Shown piece after piece: positions 40,351 to 48,687 of a stretch of 64,000 bases of DNA (position 1 is the first letter of the stretch; every line of letters begins with the position of its first letter). The position numbers were made by a program, and so were the translations under genes. Source of the stretch: an uncultured Opitutia bacterium. GTDB lineage: Bacteria > Verrucomicrobiota > Verrucomicrobiia > Opitutales > Opitutaceae. The stretch is from assembly GCA_903896015.1 (NCBI GenBank), contig CAITWF010000108.1:1-64000 (forward strand), given 5' to 3'. The notes under the pieces were generated by a model that was not told where the DNA came from, did no database searches, and saw nothing but the letters and a program-made list of their open reading frames with translations.

Positions 40351-41325
40351 ATGAAGAAAAAACCCATGTTCCTGCACGAGACCGCCGGCGGAGTGCCGCC
40401 GCTCGTGAACCGCCGCTTCGACGCGAAGTTTAAGTCCGACGCCGCCTACCGCGCTTCACTCCCTGACATGATGGAGGCCGTCAACGCTGCCGAGGGCGCG
40501 CGCGTGCCGATTCAGCAGGTGGGCTGCGCAAATTTCCGTCTGCCGCTCCAGTATCGCACCGCGGCGGGAAAAATCGTGACGCTGGAGACGAGCGTAACCG
40601 GCACGGTGTCGCTCCAAGCCGGCCTCAAAGGCATCAACATGGGCCGTATCATGCGCGCCTTCTACGAGCACGAGGACGAGGTCTTCACCTTCGACTTGCT
40701 CCGCCGTCTGCTGAAAAAATACCAGCGTAAGATCGACTCGTTTCACGCGCGCATCCGCCTCTCGTTTTCTTATCCGATGTTGCAGCCCAGCCTGCGGAGT
40801 GGGCTCGCGGGCTGGCAGTACTACCGCGTGGCGTTCGAGGCGACGATGGATGCCGCGGGAAAATTTCGCCGGATGATCGATTTCGATTTCGTTTATTCGT
40901 CAACGTGTCCGTGCAGTGCTGAACTGGCGGAGCACGCGCGACAGACGCGTGGCGTTTACGCGACGCCGCACGCGCAGCGTTCGAAAGCCCGCGTGCGTGT
41001 CGAACTCTCACCCGGCCGAAACCTCGCGATCGAGGATCTCCAACGACACTGCGCCAACGCGCTCAAAACGGAGACGCAGGTGATGGTGAAGCGCGAGGAC
41101 GAGCAGGCGTTTGCCGAGTTGAACGGCGCCAACATCAAGTTCGTCGAAGACGCCGCGCGCCTGCTCTATCGCGAGCTGGCGGGCGACAAACGCATCGCCG
41201 ACTTTCAGGTCGCGTGCTCGCACCTCGAATCGCTCCACTCGCACGACGCCGTGAGTGTGATCTGCAAGGGTGTGAAAAGCGGGTTCAACGCTGACTTTAT
41301 GGATTTTGGATCGCTGGTCTGCTGA
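40351..41325 (+). CDS. folE2: GTP cyclohydrolase FolE2 (type IB)
   Basis: A 324-residue enzyme making 7,8-dihydroneopterin triphosphate from GTP, the first step of folate, queuosine and biopterin synthesis. The start at ATG 40351 gives [13 protein letters not shown]. FolE2 features are [15 protein letters not shown], '[13 protein letters not shown]' with the active-site Cys, '[17 protein letters not shown]' and the late '[15 protein letters not shown]' with conserved His. FolE2 can use metals other than zinc. It lies 81 bp after the PTPS-type gene and 2 bp before the reductase gene, so its product would feed both enzymes. Confidence 0.93.
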   Translation: MKKKPMFLHETAGGVPPLVNRRFDAKFKSDAAYRASLPDMMEAVNAAEGARVPIQQVGCANFRLPLQYRTAAGKIVTLETSVTGTVSLQAGLKGINMGRIMRAFYEHEDEVFTFDLLRRLLKKYQRKIDSFHARIRLSFSYPMLQPSLRSGLAGWQYYRVAFEATMDAAGKFRRMIDFDFVYSSTCPCSAELAEHARQTRGVYATPHAQRSKARVRVELSPGRNLAIEDLQRHCANALKTETQVMVKREDEQAFAELNGANIKFVEDAARLLYRELAGDKRIADFQVACSHLESLHSHDAVSVICKGVKSGFNADFMDFGSLVC

Positions 41326-41327
41326 AA

Positions 41328-42044
41328 ATGGCCGCGAAACCTCCCATCGTCCTCATCACTGGCGCATCGCAAGGCATCGGTGCTGCGATCGCGAAAGTCT
41401 TTGCGAAGGAAGTTCGCGGCGTGAGGCTTGCTCTCGTGGCACGCAATGCGACGAATCTCGGCGCGGTGGCGCGCGCCTGCGCCAAACTTGGTGCGGTGGT
41501 CGAGATCTTCGCGTGCGATGTGGTCACCGAGGAGGCTGTGATGGCGATGGCGAAGGCGGTCGCGAAAAAATTCGGCACCATCGATGTGTTAGTCAACAAC
41601 GCGGGCGTGTTCGCCAGCGCGCCTTTCGCCCAGACGAAAGTGACCGAGTTCGATCGGATCGTGGCGGCAAATTTGCGGAGCGCGTTTCTGGTATCGCGGG
41701 CGTTTCTCCCGGCGATGTTGAAACGCAAAAGCGGCGACGTGTTTTTTATGAGCTCGATCGCGGGGCTCGGCGCATATCCGGGTGGCGCGGCGTATTGCGC
41801 GGCGAAGTTTGGCGTGACGGGGCTCGCGAAGGTTTTGCGTGCGGAGACAAAAAAATCCGGTGTGCGCGTGTGCTGCGTGCATCCCGGCGCGACTTGGTCG
41901 CCGTCGTGGAGCGGCAGCGGCGTGCAGCCGGAGCGCATCATGCCCGCCGAGGATGTCGCGCGCGCGTTCCTAGACGTTTACCGCCTCGGCCGCCGCACCG
42001 TCATCGAAGAGATCGTGCTGCGGCCGCAACTCGGCGACCTTTAA
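41328..42044 (+). CDS. short-chain dehydrogenase, possible sepiapterin-reductase-like step
   Basis: A 238-residue classical SDR: NADP-binding TGASQGIG at 11-18, NNAG at 90-93, catalytic Ser142/143, Tyr156 and Lys160 (YCAAK). 'CCVHPGATWSP' is the usual nucleotide-binding turn after the active site. The sequence alone does not fix the substrate. The start is 2 bp after the FolE2 stop, in an order that would complete tetrahydrobiopterin synthesis (FolE2, PTPS, SDR), so a sepiapterin-reductase-type role is the best inference. It ends 14 bp before a convergent oxidase gene. Confidence 0.85.
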   Translation: MAAKPPIVLITGASQGIGAAIAKVFAKEVRGVRLALVARNATNLGAVARACAKLGAVVEIFACDVVTEEAVMAMAKAVAKKFGTIDVLVNNAGVFASAPFAQTKVTEFDRIVAANLRSAFLVSRAFLPAMLKRKSGDVFFMSSIAGLGAYPGGAAYCAAKFGVTGLAKVLRAETKKSGVRVCCVHPGATWSPSWSGSGVQPERIMPAEDVARAFLDVYRLGRRTVIEEIVLRPQLGDL

Positions 42045-42058
42045 GTTCACCCGTTTGC

Positions 42059-43144
42059 TCAGCGCCAGAGCACTGACGAGTCGATCGAAGCGATCGTGGG
42101 GCGGCCGCAGTGGGCCATCGTCATTTCGAGTTCGCGCCGCAGCATGCCGACGATGCGCGCGACGCCGCGCGCGCCGTCGACTGCCAGCCCGTAGACGTAG
42201 GGCCGGCCGATGAGCACGGCGTTGGCCCCGAGCGCGAGTGCCTTTAGAACATCGGTGCCATGGCGAATTCCGCCGTCGACGAGCACGGGAATTTTCCCCG
42301 CCACGTTTGCGACGACCCGGGGCAGCGCCTCGATCGTGGCGGGGGCCGTGTCGAGATTGCGGCCGCCGTGGTTCGACACGATAATGCCCGCGGCTCCCGA
42401 TTGCGCGGCCAGTGCGGCGTCGAGCGGGTTGATGATTCCCTTGAGCAAGACCGGCAGCTTGGTGATTGAGCGCAGCCACTCGACATCCTTCCACGTGAGC
42501 GAGGCGTCGAGCGTGGCGCTGAAGATACTGCCCTCGGTCGCCCGGTGACTCCCGGTTGCGCCCACGCGGCCGCGGAAGTTGGCGCGTTCGACGCCGGCGG
42601 GCAGGTTGAAGTTCGCCCGCAACTCACGGTAACGCGGTCCGAGCACGGGCGTGTCGACCGTGAGCACGAGGGCCTCGTAGCCGGCCGCCTCGGCGCGACT
42701 CACGAGTTCGCGCGTGAAACCGCGGTCGGTTTGCACATAGAGCTGAAACCACAGCGGCGATGCCGTCGCGGCGGCGACTTCCTCGATCGAGACGGTGGCG
42801 ACGGTGCTGAGGACGAATGTCGCCTGCGCTTCGGCCGCGCCGCGCGCCGTCGCGAGTTCGCCCTCGGGATGCGCGAGTTTGTGATAGCCGGTGGGCGCGA
42901 GCAGGATGGGATGCGCTAATTCGCGTCCGAGCAAAGTCACACGCGTGTCGAGTTTCGACACATCGACGAGCGCCCGCGGCGCGAGACGCAGCCGGGTGAA
43001 CGCCATCTGGTTTTCGCGCGCCGTGATTTCATCCGCCGCGGCAGCCGCGACGTATTCCCAAGCGACCGTGGACATCACCCGCTGCGCGGCGCGCTCGTAG
43101 TCGGCAAGGTCGAACAGCTGGGCGGGGAGAGCGGATGTGGACAT
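42059..43144 (-). CDS. FMN-dependent alpha-hydroxy-acid oxidase/dehydrogenase
   Basis: A 361-residue enzyme of the glycolate oxidase/lactate oxidase family. The catalytic His259 lies in SNHGGRNLD, with Arg262 binding the substrate carboxylate. Lys235 (LLKGI) and Tyr136 (FQLYVQTD) bind FMN, and the phosphate site is GGIRHGTDVLKAL near 291-303. It oxidises an L-2-hydroxy acid such as lactate or glycolate to the keto acid. There is no membrane segment of the LldD type, so it is probably soluble. It lies 17 bp downstream of the VapC-like toxin gene on the same strand. Confidence 0.9.
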   Translation of the reverse strand: MSTSALPAQLFDLADYERAAQRVMSTVAWEYVAAAAADEITARENQMAFTRLRLAPRALVDVSKLDTRVTLLGRELAHPILLAPTGYHKLAHPEGELATARGAAEAQATFVLSTVATVSIEEVAAATASPLWFQLYVQTDRGFTRELVSRAEAAGYEALVLTVDTPVLGPRYRELRANFNLPAGVERANFRGRVGATGSHRATEGSIFSATLDASLTWKDVEWLRSITKLPVLLKGIINPLDAALAAQSGAAGIIVSNHGGRNLDTAPATIEALPRVVANVAGKIPVLVDGGIRHGTDVLKALALGANAVLIGRPYVYGLAVDGARGVARIVGMLRRELEMTMAHCGRPTIASIDSSVLWR

Positions 43145-43161
43145 GGGAGGAAATCAGGATG

Positions 43162-43557
43162 TCACCACACGACCATCAACCCGCGCACACCGGAGAGGTC
43201 GTGCATTTTTTCATCGATGGTGAGCAGCGGCAGCTTGTGCTCTGCGGCGGTCGCCACGATGTGCCGGTCGCAGGGATCGCGGTGTTTCCATTCAAGCGAA
43301 GCGGCGCGCAGCGCGATGGCAGGCGTCACGGGGAGCACGATGAAATTGGCAATGGCCGCTTCCAGCCAGGTGTCCGAAGCCAGATTGACGCGAATTTTCC
43401 CTGAAACCAAATGCTGGGCCAGTTCGCAGACCGTGGTGTCGGCAATGGCCAGATCGCCCGGCACGGATTCGCTCAGGATGTCACGCACCCGCGGCGAGAG
43501 GCGATGGTCGGCGTTGCGCGCCCAATCCACGAGATGAGTATCGAGCAGATACTTCAC
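43162..43557 (-). CDS. VapC-like PIN-domain toxin
   Basis: A 131-residue PIN-domain endoribonuclease, likely the toxin of a VapBC pair. The acidic metal-binding residues are visible: LLDTHLVDW (Asp6), TTVCELAQ (Glu), then KHRDPCDRHIVATA and LLTIDEKM (Asp). The reading starts at GTG 43557, which overlaps the stop of the upstream antitoxin frame in a GTGA. That confirms both frames and implies coupled translation. The downstream oxidase gene is only 17 bp away and may be read through. Confidence 0.9.
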   Translation of the reverse strand: MKYLLDTHLVDWARNADHRLSPRVRDILSESVPGDLAIADTTVCELAQHLVSGKIRVNLASDTWLEAAIANFIVLPVTPAIALRAASLEWKHRDPCDRHIVATAAEHKLPLLTIDEKMHDLSGVRGLMVVW

Positions 43558-43793
43558 TTGCCGGAGAGATGATCCCAGTCGCTTTCCGCAAACGCAGGCG
43601 CCGCCGGATCGTAGATCGAGGGGTCGACGGAGTATTGCTTCATGCTGCCGAGCAGCCAGCCCTTGCCCTCCCTGGGCAGTTCCTTCTCGACCGCGGCGCG
43701 CACGACCTCCGAGACAGGCAGCTTGCGCTGACGGGCAGTCCGCCTGAGGCGGCGCTGAAACTCGGCGGAGACTTTGAGCGTGAGGGTGGGTAT
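43554..43793 (-). CDS. VapB-like ribbon-helix-helix antitoxin without a canonical start codon
   Basis: The frame directly upstream of the toxin reads PTLTLKVSAEFQRRLRRTA, then RQRKLPVSEVVRAAVEKELP: a typical ribbon-helix-helix DNA-binding domain. An acidic, aromatic tail (SIYDPAAPAFAESDWDHLSGK) suits toxin binding. It ends in a GTGA overlap with the toxin start. The codon where Met belongs is ATA (43791-43793). No ATG, GTG or TTG exists in frame between the preceding in-frame stop and that point. Either ATA is used, or the start was lost by an ATG-to-ATA change. With ATA it encodes 79 residues. Confidence 0.75.
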   Translation of the reverse strand: MPTLTLKVSAEFQRRLRRTARQRKLPVSEVVRAAVEKELPREGKGWLLGSMKQYSVDPSIYDPAAPAFAESDWDHLSGK

Positions 43794-43797
43794 GGTG

Positions 43798-43809
43798 TTA
43801 CCATGGTAA
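43798..43809. promoter_or_regulatory. palindromic candidate operator for the VapBC-like pair
   Basis: A perfect 12-bp palindrome, TTACCATGGTAA, lies 4 bp upstream of the proposed antitoxin start, with near-matching flanks. RHH antitoxins bind such palindromes to repress their own operon. The ATG inside the palindrome is in a different frame from the antitoxin. Confidence 0.5.
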
Positions 43810-43824
43810 TACGCCGGGGTGCGG

Positions 43825-44429
43825 TCAAGCCGGCAGAGGTAGCGTGAAGCGAATGAAGTTTACGCATTCCTCGGCGTGACTCATCGCGATGAGGTGACCT
43901 CCGTCTAGAACCTCATCTACGCCGGACGGCAGTGGGATTACCAAGTCTTTCCGGCCGTGTAAGCGCACGGGTTCGATTCGGCTTTCGTTGAGTCCCTCCC
44001 TAGTGAAAATTGCGTGGCATATTGCGCGCATAAAATCCGCCTGACACGTCTGAATACCGTGGCTAGCTCGTGTGGGACCGTGCCAGAGATTATATGAATG
44101 AACTCGATTGGAGCCAGATCGACCAGCGGATGCAGAGCGGATAACAGTCCGTTAATCTCGGCCTTTTCCTTTGCGCTGCCGACGAGGACCAGTTGAGCCA
44201 ATTGGAGTTGCATCGCTATTTCGCAAGCAACGATACCGCCGAGCGAGGAACCGATGACAATGTCACCGTCGCGAATTCCCGCCTCGCGAACAACCTTTTC
44301 GGCGATGGCGGCGATAGAGGCTTCGCCCGTATATTTCGGCCAGTCGAGGAGGTGGCAATCGGACCACGAATTCTAAGGCCCCGAATACATGGAGTGATCG
44401 GCTCCCATTCCCGGTAGCACGAAGATCAT
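43825..44429 (-). pseudogene. decayed alpha/beta hydrolase gene
   Basis: Starting at ATG 44429 the frame reads MIFVLPGMGADHSMYSGP and then a TAG stop at 44373-44375, where related proteins should have Trp. The same frame continues as a hydrolase, including the nucleophile elbow IVIGSSLGGIVAC and QLAQLVLVGSAKEKAEI. Around 44040-44070 the coding switches frame and resumes as CHAIFTREGLNESRIEPVRL, LDGGHLIAMSHAEECVNFI (catalytic His region), ending at 43825. One nonsense codon plus one frameshift make it a pseudogene; sequencing error is less likely because two independent lesions are present. Confidence 0.8.
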
Positions 44430-44451
44430 GTTTCGTGGCGATTAACGACAT

Positions 44452-45495
44452 TCAGAGCAGCGAACCCTGCTCGGCACTCGTCGGTTTCAGCCCGATCGCC
44501 CCATAGCCTTTCGCGGTGAGCACGCGGCCCTGGGGGGTGCGCTGGAGGTAGCCTTCTTGGATCAGGAACGGCTCGTGGACTTCTTCCAGCGTCTCGGCCT
44601 CCTCGCCGACGGCGACGGCGATCGTGCTCATGCCGACCGGGCCGCCACGATAATTTTCGGCCATCACGCGGAGCATGCGCTTGTCCATTTCATCGAGGCC
44701 GGCAGCGTCGATCTCCAGAAGTTCAAGGGCGGCGGCCGCGACGGTTTGCGTGATTTTTCCTTTTGCGCGTTGCTGGGCGAAGTCGCGGCAGAAATTGATG
44801 AGATTGTTCGCGACGCGCGGCGTGCCGCGGGCGCGCGTGGCGATTTCCTGCGCGCCGCCCGTATCGATCTCAACTTTGAGCAGGCCGCAACTCCGGCGCA
44901 CAATGCCTTCGAGCGTTGCGTGATCGTAGTAGTCGAGGCGGGTCTGGAGCGTGAAGCGTGAGCGAAGCGGCGCGGTGAGCAGGCCGCTGCGCGTCGTCGC
45001 GCCGATCAGCGTGAATCGCGGGATCGTCAGGCGGACACTGCGCGCGTTGGGCCCCTGATCGATCATGATGTCGAGGCGGAAGTCCTCCATCGCGCTGTAG
45101 AGGTACTCCTCGACGGTTTTCGGAATACGGTGGATTTCGTCGATAAAGAGGATGTCGCCCTCCTCGAGATTCGTGAGCAGCCCGGCGAGGTCGCCGGCTT
45201 TTTCGATCACGGGGCCGGACGTGACGCGGACGCTCTTGCCGAGCTCGTTGCCGAGAATAAATGCGAGCGTGGTCTTGCCGAGGCCAGGCGGGCCGGAGAG
45301 CAGAATGTGGTTGAGCGCTTCGCCGCGTTTTTTCGCGGCGCCGACCATGACTTGGAGTCGCTCGACCGTCTTGAGCTGGCCGGTGAAATCGGCGAACGAC
45401 AGCGGGCGGAGCGCGGCCTCCGCCTGCGAGATGGGCGTGGCGAGCGCGCTGCTGATGAAGCCGAGACCTTTCGCTGTTTTTTCGTCGGTGGACAT
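44452..45495 (-). CDS. ruvB: Holliday junction branch-migration helicase RuvB
   Basis: A 347-residue AAA+ ATPase that drives branch migration with RuvA. The N-terminus reads LRPLSFADFTGQ. Walker A is GPPGLGKTT, Walker B DEIHR, and the sensor region GATTRSGLLTAPLRSRF is typical. The winged-helix end has 'EPFLIQEGYLQRTPQGRVLT'. The start at ATG 45495 is 1 bp after the murA stop, so the two genes are read together. ruvA and ruvC are not nearby. Confidence 0.96.
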   Translation of the reverse strand: MSTDEKTAKGLGFISSALATPISQAEAALRPLSFADFTGQLKTVERLQVMVGAAKKRGEALNHILLSGPPGLGKTTLAFILGNELGKSVRVTSGPVIEKAGDLAGLLTNLEEGDILFIDEIHRIPKTVEEYLYSAMEDFRLDIMIDQGPNARSVRLTIPRFTLIGATTRSGLLTAPLRSRFTLQTRLDYYDHATLEGIVRRSCGLLKVEIDTGGAQEIATRARGTPRVANNLINFCRDFAQQRAKGKITQTVAAAALELLEIDAAGLDEMDKRMLRVMAENYRGGPVGMSTIAVAVGEEAETLEEVHEPFLIQEGYLQRTPQGRVLTAKGYGAIGLKPTSAEQGSLL

Positions 45496-45496
45496 G

Positions 45497-46786
45497 TTAT
45501 TTCCAGTCGAGCTCGGCACCGAGGCTGCGGAGATTTTCGACAAAACGGGGATGCGCTCGCTTGATGATCTCGGCGTTGCGGACGATGGATTTTCCCGGAA
45601 TTGAGGCGGCGACCATCGTCAGCGCGACCGCCGCGCGGATGACGTAGGGCGAATCGACCGTCGCGGCATGCAGCGGGCGGTTGCCAAATATCACGATGCG
45701 GTGCGGATCGCTCACGACGGCGTGCGCGCCGAATTTCGCGAGCTCGGGAATCCACGAGAAACCGTTTTCGTAAACCTTGTTCCAGAAATGTATCGTGCCC
45801 GTCGCGCGCGTGCTGAGTGCGATCATGAGCGGCAGCAGATCGACAGAGAAATACGGCCACGGGGCGGCTTCGATCTTCGCGAGGAGATTGCTCGTGTAAG
45901 GCTCCTCGATTTTCAGCGACTGGCCGCGGCGCACGATCGCGGTGTCGCCCTCGTGGGTGATCGTCACACCGAGTTTGGCGAACGCACGGGTGATGAGGTC
46001 GAAATGGTGCGGGAGCGATTTTTCGACGCGGACTTCGCCGCCAGTGATTGCGCCAAGCGCGAGAAAGGTGACAACTTCGTGGTAGTCGGTGTTGATCGTG
46101 ATGGTGGCGCCGTGGAGCTTTTCGACTCCGGTGATTTCGAGGCGGCTCGTGCCGAGGCCTTCGATTTTTGCGCCCATGGCAACGAGTGCGGCGCAGAGAT
46201 CCTGGACGTGCGGCTCGCTCGCGGCGTTGATCAACGTGGATGTGCCCGAAGCAAGGGCGGCGGCCATCGCGAAATTTTCCGTGACCGTCACGCTCATGTA
46301 GTCGAGCCAGTGGCGCGCGCCGCGGAAGCCGTCCGGAATGGCGATCTCGACGTGGCTGTTGTGCGTGACGGTTGCGCCGAGTTTTTCAAGGATGTCGAGG
46401 TGGGGATCGAGTTCGCGGACACCGAGCGTGCAGCCTTTCGTATTGGACTGGATGGAGATTTTTTTCAGGCGGTGGAGCAGGGCAGGGTAGAGGAGCACGG
46501 TAGAGCGCATGTCCTGTGGGAGTTCCCCATCCGCGAGTGCGGGGCGAAACGTGGAGTGATCGACGCGCATTTCACCGCGCGCGTGATCCCATTCGACCTG
46601 CGAGCCCTGCTCGCGGAAGAAGGCGACGAGCTTGTTGAGGTCAGTGATGTCGGGGACATTTTTCAGCGTGACGGGCTCGTCGGTGAGCAGCGTGGCGCAG
46701 AAGATTGGCAGCACCGAATTTTTGTTGCCCGACGGCGTGATGGTGCCGGAGAGCGGCTTGCCGCCGTGGACGATGAGGTCGGACAT
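45497..46786 (-). CDS. murA: UDP-N-acetylglucosamine 1-carboxyvinyltransferase MurA
   Basis: A 429-residue enzyme catalysing the first committed step of peptidoglycan synthesis, transfer of enolpyruvate to UDP-GlcNAc. The start at ATG 46786 gives MSDLIVHGGKPLSGTITPSG with the conserved Lys22 (GNKNS). The fosfomycin-target Cys119 lies in NTKGCTLGVREL. The two inside-out alpha/beta halves are evident, and the length is normal. It is coupled to ruvB. A strong terminator 78 bp upstream isolates it from the RGG-protein gene. Confidence 0.95.
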   Translation of the reverse strand: MSDLIVHGGKPLSGTITPSGNKNSVLPIFCATLLTDEPVTLKNVPDITDLNKLVAFFREQGSQVEWDHARGEMRVDHSTFRPALADGELPQDMRSTVLLYPALLHRLKKISIQSNTKGCTLGVRELDPHLDILEKLGATVTHNSHVEIAIPDGFRGARHWLDYMSVTVTENFAMAAALASGTSTLINAASEPHVQDLCAALVAMGAKIEGLGTSRLEITGVEKLHGATITINTDYHEVVTFLALGAITGGEVRVEKSLPHHFDLITRAFAKLGVTITHEGDTAIVRRGQSLKIEEPYTSNLLAKIEAAPWPYFSVDLLPLMIALSTRATGTIHFWNKVYENGFSWIPELAKFGAHAVVSDPHRIVIFGNRPLHAATVDSPYVIRAAVALTMVAASIPGKSIVRNAEIIKRAHPRFVENLRSLGAELDWK

Positions 46787-46863
46787 TCGGGCGAAGGTGA
46801 AAGGTTTGAGGATGGCGGGAATATCCCCCTTCGCCGATGCGATGGAGGATTTGTGCTGCGCAC

Positions 46864-46893
46864 AAAAAAAGGCGTCCGCGAACGGACGCCTTT
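46864..46893 (-). terminator. Rho-independent terminator after the RGG-rich protein gene
   Basis: A perfect 11-bp inverted repeat at 46868-46878 and 46883-46893 with a 4-nt loop. Read on the minus strand it ends in a run of seven T (46864-46870). It lies 49 bp past the stop of the RGG-rich gene and stops that transcript before murA. Confidence 0.9.
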
Positions 46894-46941
46894 GAACTGC
46901 GCGCAGTGTGGCGCGCGTTGGCAATTTTTTTCGCGCGAACT

Positions 46942-48090
46942 TTAGATCGCGCCGCCGCCCTGCTGGCCTTCAGGGCGCGGACCGCGATCGCCACCGCCTT
47001 CGCCACGGAAGCGTCCGCGACCGCCCCGACGGCGACGACGTCCACCTCCGCCACCTTGGTAGCTGTCACGGTGTTCGCCGTGATGTTCGCCGCGCGGTTC
47101 ATCGTGATGTTGGTCGCCGCCTTGATGCGGAGTGCCCGTCTCATCACGCGGATCGGGGTGCTGGAAGGGCTGGCCACCGCCGCGATTCTGGCCGTCGAAA
47201 CCACCACGGCCGCGTCCGCGACCGCCGCGATGACGGCGACGTCCGCCGTGTTCGCCGTCGCGATCGTTGCGTTGCTCGCCGCCGCCGGTGGCAGGCGTCT
47301 CAGCGGACTTGCCGCCGCCAAAGAGGCCTTTCAGCCAACCGAAGAAGCCGCCGGATTTTTTCGCGGGTGCGGTTGCGGGTGACTCGGCGCGCGGGGCGCG
47401 GTCGGGGCGTTCGTCGCGCGGATCACGGGGTTGGTAGGCTTGCTTGTCGCGGGGCTCGAACTTGCGTTCGTCGCGGCGCGGTTCGCGCGGCTCGAAGGGT
47501 TTTGCTTCCCGACCTTCGCGATTGTCGCGGCGCTCGCGATTGGGCTGAAACGACGGCCGCTCTTCGCGGCGCGGTTGCGCGGCGGGCGCGCCAGCGGAGC
47601 TTTCCCAGCTCACGGCGGGGCGCTTGGCCTCTTGGGGGGGGAGAATGTTGAGCGACGCTTTTTCAGCCGATACGGCGGGCGCATCCAGCGGAAATAGGTC
47701 GGCCTGCGGTGCGGGCGCAGTCGGCGCGGATTCGATTGTCGCGGGTGCGATCGGAGCGACGGCGATGGGAGCGGGAGCGGCCTGCGGTGCTGCCACCGGC
47801 GCGGGCGCGGGGGCGGGCTGAGGCTCGTTGGCACGGGGCGCGTCCACGGCGGTTTCGCCGGTGAACGGGTTTACATACTCGCTCTTCGTCGTAATGACCT
47901 CGAGGGAGCTGGGCTTGTAGCCGCTGGGGGCAGCGGGCGCGGCACTGGCGGCGGCGGCGGGTGCGGGGCGTTTGCCGCGCGCGAGGCCGGAACCACGGTT
48001 GGCGGCGAAAACGCCGAAGCCGGGGTTGTCGCCGGTGTTCGCGGCGCCGGGCGTCGGAGAGGACGCGCCGGGCTGGTTGTTATCTGACAT
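46942..48090 (-). CDS. intrinsically disordered RGG-rich, probably RNA-binding protein
   Basis: A 382-residue protein starting at ATG 48090 (MSDNNQPG). An Ala/Pro-rich first half contains two conserved-looking islands, YKPSSLEVITTKSEYVNPF and ADLFPLDAPAV. A highly charged Arg/Glu/Asp stretch follows (REERPSFQPNRERRDN). A short amphipathic element, GGFFGWLKGLFGGGK, precedes a Gly/Arg-rich tail (GGRRRHRGGRGRGRGGFDG, GGRRRRRGGRGRFRG). The tail resembles RGG boxes and the basic tails of RNase E-type proteins, suggesting RNA binding or condensate formation. No globular domain is visible. It has its own terminator. Confidence 0.8.
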   Translation of the reverse strand: MSDNNQPGASSPTPGAANTGDNPGFGVFAANRGSGLARGKRPAPAAAASAAPAAPSGYKPSSLEVITTKSEYVNPFTGETAVDAPRANEPQPAPAPAPVAAPQAAPAPIAVAPIAPATIESAPTAPAPQADLFPLDAPAVSAEKASLNILPPQEAKRPAVSWESSAGAPAAQPRREERPSFQPNRERRDNREGREAKPFEPREPRRDERKFEPRDKQAYQPRDPRDERPDRAPRAESPATAPAKKSGGFFGWLKGLFGGGKSAETPATGGGEQRNDRDGEHGGRRRHRGGRGRGRGGFDGQNRGGGQPFQHPDPRDETGTPHQGGDQHHDEPRGEHHGEHRDSYQGGGGGRRRRRGGRGRFRGEGGGDRGPRPEGQQGGGAI

Positions 48091-48315
48091 GTGGTGTGTG
48101 TTCTTTGTCGGGCGCTCATCCCGCAGGCGGGAGAACAGCCGGTTTTGTTGGGCACGCACGGAGCACAGAGAGTGCGCTCGACGCGGGCATGAAGCAGGCA
48201 TTGTCGCCCGATGGCGCCCCGGGGGCAACTGCAAATTCCGGCGTGGTGGGCGCCCGCCCGCGTGGTTTACAAGCCGGGCTTGCCAGCGGCCGGGCGGGTT
48301 TGCAGCGTCGCGGGC

Positions 48316-48687
48316 ATGGACAAACTTGAGGAAATTTTCCGTATGCAGGACGCGTTAAACCAGCGCATCGGTGTCAACTTGCCGCCGCCCACCGACGAGG
48401 AGAAGGCCAAGTGGATCCTTAACTATACGCGCGCGATGCAGCAGGAAACCGCCGAGCTGATCGACAGCGTGCCTTGGAAATGGTGGGCGAAATACCAGAA
48501 GTTCGACGAGCAAAACGCCAAGGTCGAGGTCGTGGACCTGTTTCACTTCCTCGTGTCGCTCGCGCAGACGCTCGGCATGACGGCCGATGATGTCTACCAG
48601 GCTTACTTGAAGAAAAATGCGGTGAACCATCAGCGACAGGACAGCGGCTACGTCAAAAAGGACGAGGCCGACTCGAAACACATCTAA
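48316..48687 (+). CDS. dimeric all-alpha dUTPase / MazG-like nucleotide pyrophosphohydrolase
   Basis: A 123-residue all-helical protein of the dimeric dUTPase-like family. The metal-binding pattern is E44-T-A-E47 and E71-V-V-D74, with the typical DSVPWKWW segment between. Such enzymes hydrolyse dUTP (or a related NTP) to the monophosphate and diphosphate, keeping uracil out of DNA. The start at ATG 48316 was chosen because the 35 upstream residues are not protein-like. It is divergent from the RGG-protein gene and 87 bp upstream of secA. Confidence 0.85.
   Translation: MDKLEEIFRMQDALNQRIGVNLPPPTDEEKAKWILNYTRAMQQETAELIDSVPWKWWAKYQKFDEQNAKVEVVDLFHFLVSLAQTLGMTADDVYQAYLKKNAVNHQRQDSGYVKKDEADSKHI

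Noticed and set aside
46837-47651. Rightward Ala/Val-rich and Arg-rich frames opposite the RGG-rich gene
   Set aside because: They arise from the complement of Gly/Arg-rich repeats; the leftward frame has a normal start, protein-like islands and a terminator placed for it.
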